A stretch of DNA of 11,804 nt, taken from NCBI GenBank assembly GCA_021779655.1, contig JAJYAF010000034.1:1-11804 (forward strand), written 5' to 3'. The position numbers and the translations under genes are program-made. The notes under the pieces are model-generated. The model saw only the letters and a list, made by a program, of their open reading frames with translations, ran no database searches and was not told the origin of the DNA. This document shows, piece after piece, positions 6,299 through 11,804 of this stretch (position 1 is its first letter; each line of letters opens with the position of its first letter). This DNA comes from Pseudomonadota bacterium (lineage in GTDB: Bacteria > Pseudomonadota > Alphaproteobacteria > Acetobacterales > Acetobacteraceae).

Positions 6299-6371
6299 TA
6301 CCAATCCGCGAAAACGCGGATTGGTATGCGCGCGGGGTTGGCGGGGCGGCCGCGCGCGAAATCAAAGCCTT
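6298..6371 (+). repeat. 74-bp palindromic repeat, copy B
   Basis: This copy starts on the last A of the ThDP gene's TAA stop. A perfect 13-bp stem (ATACCAATCCGCG, loop AAAA, CGCGGATTGGTAT; 6298-6327) is followed by GCGCGCGG (6328-6335) and CCGCGCGC (6350-6357), then GAAATCAAAGCCTT. It matches copy A (1717-1790) at 73 of 74 bases, inverted. Beyond the repeat, CAACCCCGCGC (6377-6387) is also the reverse complement of GCGCGGGGTTG inside it (6330-6340), which allows an alternative long-range stem absent from copy A. It lies between convergent genes and may mark the 3' end of the ThDP transcript. Confidence 0.92.
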
Positions 6372-6386
6372 TACGACAACCCCGCG

Positions 6387-6400
6387 CCGGACGAGTCCGG
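6387..6400 (-). terminator. Short hairpin after the citramalate synthase gene
   Basis: CCGGAC (6387-6392) and GTCCGG (6395-6400) form a 6-bp stem with a 2-base gap, five bases beyond the minus-strand stop at 6406. A two-base loop is sterically tight, so the effective stem is shorter. No U-tract follows. It is a plausible but weak 3' end for the NRPS operon, perhaps acting with the adjoining repeat. Confidence 0.3.
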
Positions 6401-6405
6401 AACGC

Positions 6406-8112
6406 TCAAAACGCCGCTGCATGGCCGTTCGCTTGTTCGCCGGTCGCGCGTAGCAGGCGAATCACAAAGGCGTCCCGGAGGGCCATGAACAGAGCATCGA
6501 TGCGCTTCTCCGAGACGCCCATGGTGCGCCAGGCGGGGAGCGGCAAGGCCGCATCCTCGCTGAAAACGATAAAGCGCGTAACCGGCTTCGCGCCCGTCTG
6601 CCTGATAAAACTGCGGCATTCAGAGCCGATGATGCGCATCCCGGTCAAAACGGGAAAGCTCGGCAGGAGCAGGTCGCGGAACACTTCGATGATGCAAACC
6701 AGCATGTCCGGGCTTTCGCGCCGCGCGGACCGCCGCTGTCCTCCCGTCTCGATCTCGACGGCGACATCGCAAAGCGCCGTCGGACCGGTATCGGCGGACC
6801 AGGCCGAGGATTCGCTTGCCCGGACGGAGATCACCCGAAACGGCGGCGGCGCTTCGTTCAAGACTTCGTGCGCGAGCAGTTCGAAGCTAGCCGGCGCCAT
6901 GTCGAAACCCCAGCCTTCGAATTCCCGACGCTTGACGGTCTCAACCAGTGTGGTGATTCGTGGATCATCCGGCCGTAACGCAAGGTCGAGCTGCCGCAAA
7001 CCGTCCAGCAGATTGGCCCGTCCAGCCTGGTTCGAAACGATAATCCGCCGGCCATTGCCCAAACGTTCGGGTGCGACATGCTCGTAGCTGGTGGTGTCAC
7101 GCAGCATGGCTGCCGCATGCAGCCCGGCTTTGTGGGTGAAAGCGTTTTTGCCCACATAGGCGGCCTGCGGATTCGGTGTCCGATTCAGTCTTTCGTCGAG
7201 CATCCGGCTCACTTCCGTCAACCGCCGCAACCCGTTTTCGTCCACCCCCGTCCGGTAGCGAAGTTTTAGCGCCAATGTCGGGATCAGCGCCGTGAAGTTC
7301 GCGTTCCCGCAGCGTTCTCCCAACCCGTTGAGCGTGCCCTGGATCATCCGCGCCCCAGCGGCGATCGCGGCAAGACTGCCGGCCACCGCCGTCTCCGTGT
7401 CGTTGTGCAGATGGATACCAATGGCCGCCTCCGGCAACAACGCCACCACCCGGCCAACGATCGCGGCGATCTGCTCCGGCAGCGTACCGCCATTGGTGTC
7501 GCAGAGCACGAGCCAGGAGGCGCCCGCCTCCCGCGCCCGACGCAGGCAGCGCAACGCGTATTCCGGATTACGCAGATAGCCATCGAAGAAATGCTCGGCG
7601 TCGAAAAGCACTTCGGCGCAATGCCGGGCCGCTTCTTCCACGCTGCTGACGATAAGGTCGAGATTTTCCTCCGGGCCGACGCCCAGCGCGATTTCGGCGG
7701 CGAGATCGGAGGCTTTGCCCACCAGACACACCGCCTCGGTGCCGGCGCCCAGCACCGCGCTCAGACTCGGATCGTTGGATGCACTGCGCCCCGGCCTGCG
7801 GGTGGTTCCAAAGGCGCAGAGCTTGGCACGGTGTAACGGCGGCGGGTTGGAAAAGAAGGCATCGTCGGTGGGGTTGGCACCCGGCCAGCCGCCCTCTATG
7901 TAATCAACGCCGAGGCGATCCAGTTCCGCCGCGATGATCTGCTTATCGAGGGTGGAGAATTCCACGCCATGCGTTTGCGCGCCGTCACGCAGCGTCGTGT
8001 CGTAGAGGACGATACGCTCGCGTTGCTGATCAGACGAACCGCCGTAAGAAGATTCGGCATGCCCCGGTTCAGCGAAGCCGGGCATGCGCGCAAGGCGCCC
8101 GAGTGCCGACAT
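6406..8112 (-). CDS. cimA: (R)-citramalate synthase homologue in the NRPS operon
   Basis: A 568-residue DRE-TIM metallolyase that should condense acetyl-CoA with pyruvate, or a related 2-oxo acid, to an alkylmalate. The catalytic barrel starts at LYDTTLRDGAQTHGVEFS (36-53; Arg42, Asp43), continues with DYIEGGWPGANP (70-81) and HLHNDTETA (234-242), and NGLGERCGNAN (262-272) completes the metal site. GKNAFTHKAGLH (321-332) is the acetyl-CoA region found in this family. The C-terminal LeuA-type regulatory domain (about 425-555) keeps the MGVSEKRIDA segment but lacks the usual GxGPVxALD-like stretch, having ESPDMLVCIIEVFRDLL instead. There is a 33-residue N-terminal extension; the start at 8112 is kept because it lies 3 nt after the upstream stop (TGA TCC ATG), indicating translational coupling. 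It could serve isoleucine synthesis, but operon position points to precursor supply for the peptide. The family call is strong; substrate is less sure. Confidence 0.88.
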   Translation of the reverse strand: MSALGRLARMPGFAEPGHAESSYGGSSDQQRERIVLYDTTLRDGAQTHGVEFSTLDKQIIAAELDRLGVDYIEGGWPGANPTDDAFFSNPPPLHRAKLCAFGTTRRPGRSASNDPSLSAVLGAGTEAVCLVGKASDLAAEIALGVGPEENLDLIVSSVEEAARHCAEVLFDAEHFFDGYLRNPEYALRCLRRAREAGASWLVLCDTNGGTLPEQIAAIVGRVVALLPEAAIGIHLHNDTETAVAGSLAAIAAGARMIQGTLNGLGERCGNANFTALIPTLALKLRYRTGVDENGLRRLTEVSRMLDERLNRTPNPQAAYVGKNAFTHKAGLHAAAMLRDTTSYEHVAPERLGNGRRIIVSNQAGRANLLDGLRQLDLALRPDDPRITTLVETVKRREFEGWGFDMAPASFELLAHEVLNEAPPPFRVISVRASESSAWSADTGPTALCDVAVEIETGGQRRSARRESPDMLVCIIEVFRDLLLPSFPVLTGMRIIGSECRSFIRQTGAKPVTRFIVFSEDAALPLPAWRTMGVSEKRIDALFMALRDAFVIRLLRATGEQANGHAAAF

Positions 8113-8115
8113 GGA

Positions 8116-10893
8116 TCAGGAATGCCCTGCGGGGGAAAGCCAGGGATCGGCGACATCCCGCTGCGGGAAAGAAACAGCGCCGGCGCGGCGCGGCGCGCTC
8201 GCTCCCGTGCTCCCCTGCGCATTTCTCGCGGGTTGTTCCACTCCGTAACGATCCAGCAAGGCGTTCATCTGTTCCCGAAGGGTTTCCGCATGGTCCTCCG
8301 TCAGAATGGAAAGATGATCGCCTTCTGATTGTATGATCTCGAAGCCCTTGGTGAACAATGCTCCCCAGCCGTGAGCGCGATCGTAGCCTGGAAGCATGTC
8401 GACATCGCTGCGCGCCCTAATGAGCGCACCTCTGGTCGCCAGCGGTTTGGGCCGCCAACGCTGTCCGAGCAGGTGCGCGAGACGATAGACGATCCACATT
8501 CCGATCGGCCGGCCTTCGGAGTCGAGATAGCCCGAAGGCGCTTGCGCGTTCGTGGTGGCTTCTGCCACGCCGTGGCGGCGATGGCGCAGAATGTCCAGGC
8601 GATACCTTAAGGCTGTCGGGAAAGCGCCGATCTGCCAGCGCAAAAAGCGCCAGGAGTTTTTCGCGATTTCACGCAGGCGATAGAGCAGGGCACCGACATT
8701 TTCGGATTCCGCGAATGCGCGCCGCAAGACCAGGTGGCCGGTATGCCAGAGCGTCGCCAGTTTCCGCGCACCGTTCCAGGCGAAAGCACGGGCGTCGATC
8801 AAAAGCACGAAAATAGCTTCACCGCCTGCCTGCCGCAGCGTTTGGGCGGCTTCGAACGCGATCTTGCCGCCCAGGGAATAGCCGACGACGACGCAGGGGG
8901 AAGCGCCGCAATGCGCGATCAGCGCCCGCCCATATATCTCGCCGAGTTGGCTGATGGTAGGCAGTCTTTTCTTATCGTCCAGCGCGGCAGCCTCGATCCA
9001 TCCGCCGGGAATCAGGGCATCGATTAAAAAGACCGACCGATCCTTGCCGACAAGCTGGGCGAGCCGGTATTCGTCGGGTCGGGCGCCCATGAAATAGATC
9101 GGCACCCCGATTTTTCCCCGCTGTAGCGAGATTATCCTCGTCCCGCTTCCGGTCTCGAATTGTTGGGCGAGCGTCGCTGCAAGCCCCTCGATGGTCGGAT
9201 TCAAGAAAAAATCCGGTACATTCAGACGCGCGTTCATGGATTTATTGATTTCGTTGATGGTTCTTAGCGCAAGCAGCGAATGGCCGCCGAGCGCGAAGAA
9301 ATTATCCGTTGTCCCGACCTGATCGATTTCGAGCATCTCGCGCCAAATCTGTGCCAGGCGTTTCTCGACCGCCGTCACGGGTGCCACCGCCCCTGCTCCG
9401 GATTCGGGCATCGGCCGTCCCGGAGGCGGCAGCGCCTTGCGGTCGATCTTGCCGCTTGGTGTGAGCGGAAATGCCTGCATGGCGATAAACGCGGCGGGGA
9501 CCATGTAAAATGGCAGTTGTTGCGCTAGAAACTGTCGAAGGGTCGAGTCGGCAAGCGAGGCGTTGTTCCGCGGAATGAAATAGGCCGCGAGGTTCTGCAT
9601 GCCGTCCGAGGCGGCAAAGGCGATGGCGACACATTGATCGATGTCGGGGTGAGACGCTAAAACGCTTTCAATCTCGCCAAGCTCGATGCGATGGCCGCGA
9701 ATCTTCACCTGATGATCCACCCGGTTGAGAAACTCGAGCGTGCCATTCTCCGCCCGCTTCACCAGGTCCCCGGTACGATACAGCAGGCCTCTCCCTGCAA
9801 ACGAATCAATGACGAAGCGCTCGGCGGTCAGTTGGGGCCGGTTGAGGTAACCGCGCGCCAACCCCGCGCCGCCAATATAAAGTTCGCCGGGAACTCCGAA
9901 GGGAACCAGCTGCATCCTGCCGTCAAGAACGTAGAATCGGGTATTCGCGATCGGTTTGCCGACAACCACGGGACGACCTGGCTCCACTTTGGAAACCGCC
10001 GACCAGACGGTCGTCTCCGTCGGACCGTACATATTCCACAACGACCCGCAACGCTCAAGAAGCTGGGCGGCAAGGCCCGCGCCCCACGCCTCGCCCCCGC
10101 AAAGAATCTTCAAATCGTCGCGGCCTTTCCAGCCGGCATCGATCAGCATCTGCAACGTGGCAGGTGTGGCCTGAATGATCGTAATGCCGGAGCTTTCGAT
10201 AAGGTTCATCAGCGCCGCGCCGTCGCGGGCTGCATCGCTCGGCGCGATGATGGTACAGGCGCCGGAAATGAGCGGCAAAAAGATTTCCAATACCGAGATA
10301 TCGAACGCCATGGTCGTAAGGGCCAGCATCCGGTCGGATGCGGCAAGGCCTGGGCGCCGCAGCATCGACCCCAGCATGTTCGTAACCGCTCCGTGGCTAA
10401 TCTGAACGCCCTTTGGCTGTCCGGTGGAACCCGAAGTGTAGATCACATAGGCGAGATCATCGGCATCCGTCTCGGGAAGATGAATAGGCTCCGGCGGCGC
10501 GCAAGCGACCGGGTTTTCATCCAGCATAACGGTCAGCGCAGCGCACGCCGGCAGCCTCGCGTGCAAATCGCTGCGCGTCAGCACAACCGCAGGCTTGGCA
10601 TCGGCGAGCATGTATTCGATCCGTTTCTCGGGAAGCAGAACCGGATCGAGCGGAATATACGCGCACCCGGCCTTCATCACCGCCAACATGCCGATGACCA
10701 TTTCGAATGAACGGTCGAGGAACAGGGCTATCAGCCCGCCTGGACGCACCCCTTGCGCGACAATTATCTTGGCCAGCGTGTCGGCACGCTGATCAAGTTC
10801 GCGGTAGCTCAACTGCTCCGGGCCGAAAACCAGCGCGACCGCATCCGGTGTCAGCGCAGCCTGGCGCTCGAACAAGCTATGAATAGACTTCAT
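8116..10893 (-). CDS. Nonribosomal peptide synthetase terminal protein: A (predicted Gly) - PCP - thioesterase
   Basis: A 925-residue protein. The adenylation domain (1-490) has YTSGSTGQPKG (152-162), NMYGPTETT (287-295), YRTGDLVKR (372-380), VDHQVKIRGHRIELGEIE (392-409) and TPSGKIDRKAL (478-488). Aligned to PheA, the pocket residues are Asp198, Ile199, Leu202, Gln241, Leu264, Gly266, Met288, Val296, Trp297 and Lys482 (DILQLGMVWK), close to the glycine signature. The carrier domain (about 505-580) has DNFFALGGHSL, with Ser539 as the phosphopantetheine site. A type I thioesterase follows (about 585-885): GYSLGG (Ser673), LLID (Asp700) and EGDH (His860). Its region between Asp and His is long and rich in Arg and aromatic residues. 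A low-complexity tail of about 40 residues follows. The start at 10893 has GAGGA eight bases upstream and overlaps the condensation ORF by 17 nt. It activates the last residue and releases the peptide. Confidence 0.94.
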   Translation of the reverse strand: MKSIHSLFERQAALTPDAVALVFGPEQLSYRELDQRADTLAKIIVAQGVRPGGLIALFLDRSFEMVIGMLAVMKAGCAYIPLDPVLLPEKRIEYMLADAKPAVVLTRSDLHARLPACAALTVMLDENPVACAPPEPIHLPETDADDLAYVIYTSGSTGQPKGVQISHGAVTNMLGSMLRRPGLAASDRMLALTTMAFDISVLEIFLPLISGACTIIAPSDAARDGAALMNLIESSGITIIQATPATLQMLIDAGWKGRDDLKILCGGEAWGAGLAAQLLERCGSLWNMYGPTETTVWSAVSKVEPGRPVVVGKPIANTRFYVLDGRMQLVPFGVPGELYIGGAGLARGYLNRPQLTAERFVIDSFAGRGLLYRTGDLVKRAENGTLEFLNRVDHQVKIRGHRIELGEIESVLASHPDIDQCVAIAFAASDGMQNLAAYFIPRNNASLADSTLRQFLAQQLPFYMVPAAFIAMQAFPLTPSGKIDRKALPPPGRPMPESGAGAVAPVTAVEKRLAQIWREMLEIDQVGTTDNFFALGGHSLLALRTINEINKSMNARLNVPDFFLNPTIEGLAATLAQQFETGSGTRIISLQRGKIGVPIYFMGARPDEYRLAQLVGKDRSVFLIDALIPGGWIEAAALDDKKRLPTISQLGEIYGRALIAHCGASPCVVVGYSLGGKIAFEAAQTLRQAGGEAIFVLLIDARAFAWNGARKLATLWHTGHLVLRRAFAESENVGALLYRLREIAKNSWRFLRWQIGAFPTALRYRLDILRHRRHGVAEATTNAQAPSGYLDSEGRPIGMWIVYRLAHLLGQRWRPKPLATRGALIRARSDVDMLPGYDRAHGWGALFTKGFEIIQSEGDHLSILTEDHAETLREQMNALLDRYGVEQPARNAQGSTGASAPRRAGAVSFPQRDVADPWLSPAGHS

Positions 10894-11804
10894 CTTCCTC
10901 GTCCTCGGTCCACTCCGCAAGCAACCGCTGCCGTTCTTCCGCCGTCAGCAACGGCAGTTCGGCTAGTCTCTGGTCGGCGTCGTCGATCGCCGCTTCCAAG
11001 AGTACGTGAAGATGTCCTATCAGGCGCTCCATCCGCGCTTCGTCGAACAAATCCGTGCTGTATTCCAGGTCCGCAAAAATTCTTTCCGTCGCGTCCGTCA
11101 AAACAATCGTCAAGTCGAATTTGGAGGTTTGGGCATGGGCAAGCAGCGACTCGCAGACCATTCCGGGAAATCCGATGAAATGCGGCTGATCGTCGCGATC
11201 ACGCCAATTGAGCATCACCTGAAAAACCGGCGAATGGCTCAGATCCCGTTCCGGCTGGAGCGCGGCAACGACCTGATCGAACGGCGGTGCGCGATGCGCG
11301 TATAGATCGACCACCGCTTGCCGCACGCGCAGAAGCAATTCCCTAAACGTGCAGCTTGCTTCGAGTTTCGTGCGTAAAACATGGGTACCAAGAAGAAAAC
11401 CGATGAGCGGCGGCAATTCCGGCATATCCCGGTCCGCGACAGGCACGCCTAAAAGAATGTCATCCTGTCCGGAATAACGAAATAAAACCGTGTTCACCGC
11501 CGCCGCGAACAGAATGAACATCGTGACCTCATGCTGCCGGCAAAACGCCCGCAATCTTTGCGTCAGTTGCGGGTCGAATTCGAATACACGGCGGTTCCCG
11601 CGGAACGAGCATTGGCGCGGCCGTGGCCTGTCCGATGGTTGATCCAACAAGGTTGGCGCCGAGTGCAGTCTCGCTTTCCAGAATTCGAGATCTTCCCGAT
11701 AATCGCGGGTTCGCTGCCATTCAGCATAGTCGCCGTATTGTATCGGCAAAAATGGAAGCTCTGGACGGGCGTTTAGAAGCGCTGCCTCGTACGCCGCTGA
11801 CAAC
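10877..11804 (-). CDS. NRPS condensation domain, C-terminal part, cut by window edge
   Basis: This is the C-terminal 308 residues of a condensation domain, which forms the peptide bond between an upstream carrier-bound chain and the next amino acid. The frame is open to the right edge; a TTG near 11803 is internal, since homology (SAAYEAALL, LPIQYGDYAEWQ) is already running there. Motifs in order are YGDYAEWQR (C4), IGFLLGTHVLR (C5 position), AHRAPPFDQVV (C6 position) and ERDLSHSPVFQVM (C7). The catalytic HHxxxDG lies upstream, outside the window. C5 usually reads GFFVNTxxLR; here the Val-Asn pair is replaced by Leu-Gly. The ORF ends in the C-A linker (TAEERQRLLAEW, then an acidic stretch) with TAG at 10879-10877, 17 nt inside the adenylation ORF. 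It may be a separate subunit or one polypeptide broken by a frameshift. More NRPS domains may lie upstream. Confidence 0.92.
   Translation of the reverse strand, partial: LSAAYEAALLNARPELPFLPIQYGDYAEWQRTRDYREDLEFWKARLHSAPTLLDQPSDRPRPRQCSFRGNRRVFEFDPQLTQRLRAFCRQHEVTMFILFAAAVNTVLFRYSGQDDILLGVPVADRDMPELPPLIGFLLGTHVLRTKLEASCTFRELLLRVRQAVVDLYAHRAPPFDQVVAALQPERDLSHSPVFQVMLNWRDRDDQPHFIGFPGMVCESLLAHAQTSKFDLTIVLTDATERIFADLEYSTDLFDEARMERLIGHLHVLLEAAIDDADQRLAELPLLTAEERQRLLAEWTEDEEDEVYS
10902..10906 (-). promoter_or_regulatory. Shine-Dalgarno that decides the start of the A-PCP-TE protein
   Basis: GAGGA on the minus strand (10906-10902) is eight bases before the ATG at 10893-10891, inside the end of the condensation ORF. 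It supports initiation at MKSIHSLFERQ rather than at the upstream ATG (10920). It also supports the view that the two NRPS ORFs are separately translated and coupled. A second GAGGA (10900-10896) is too close to the ATG to be the main site. Confidence 0.55.

Noticed and set aside
1717..6371. Composite transposon with the 74-bp repeats as terminal inverted repeats
   Set aside because: No transposase inside, no evident target-site duplication at the outer ends, and the repeats align with gene ends rather than element ends. Kept only as a repeat pair.
9691..10710. 339-codon plus-strand open frame inside the NRPS gene
   Set aside because: Lies opposite the adenylation core motifs and has no recognisable domain.
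10894..10920. Start of the A-PCP-TE protein at the upstream ATG (10920)
   Set aside because: It adds nine residues (MRSGPRTRK) with no homology; the ATG at 10893 has a well-spaced GAGGA.

Overview
The window comes from a high-GC, gene-dense bacterial chromosome. Codon use, short intergenic gaps and the protein types suggest an alphaproteobacterium, perhaps near the Acetobacteraceae; this is inference from style, with no rRNA or marker gene to confirm it. No tRNA, rRNA, CRISPR array or recognisable transposase was seen.

Layout. (1) Bases 2-433 hold the C-terminal end of an acyl-CoA synthetase. (2) Bases 434-1556 hold a possible heat-shock-type promoter, a 24-residue hydrophobic micro-ORF and a translationally coupled four-helix membrane protein. 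(3) Bases 1557-1790 contain several strong hairpins and copy A of a 74-bp palindromic repeat. (4) Bases 1790-6298 form a metabolic block: an M20 hydantoinase/carbamoylase-type amidohydrolase on the minus strand, divergent from a GlcD-like FAD-linked 2-hydroxyacid dehydrogenase and an acetolactate-synthase-like ThDP enzyme. A degenerate 14-15 bp tandem repeat lies between the last two. The block is closed by copy B of the 74-bp repeat (73/74 identical, inverted). (5) Bases 6406-11804, all minus strand, form one end of a nonribosomal peptide operon: a condensation-domain ORF running off the right edge, an A-PCP-TE protein overlapping it by 17 nt, and a citramalate-synthase homologue starting 3 nt after the NRPS stop.

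How the genes fit together. In block 4, an amidohydrolase releasing an amino-acid-like product, an oxidase making a 2-oxo acid and a ThDP enzyme acting on 2-oxo acids could form one catabolic route; the substrate cannot be named from sequence. In block 5, the NRPS module is terminal (C-A-PCP-TE), and its adenylation pocket reads DILQLGMVWK, close to the glycine code, so a peptide ending in glycine is predicted. The coupled citramalate synthase may make a branched precursor for that product or simply serve isoleucine synthesis. Its C-terminal regulatory domain departs from the usual CimA motifs, which favours a specialised role.

The least ordinary features are the paired 74-bp repeats, each starting on the last base of a stop codon; the NRPS split inside the C-A linker; and the citramalate synthase embedded in an NRPS operon.
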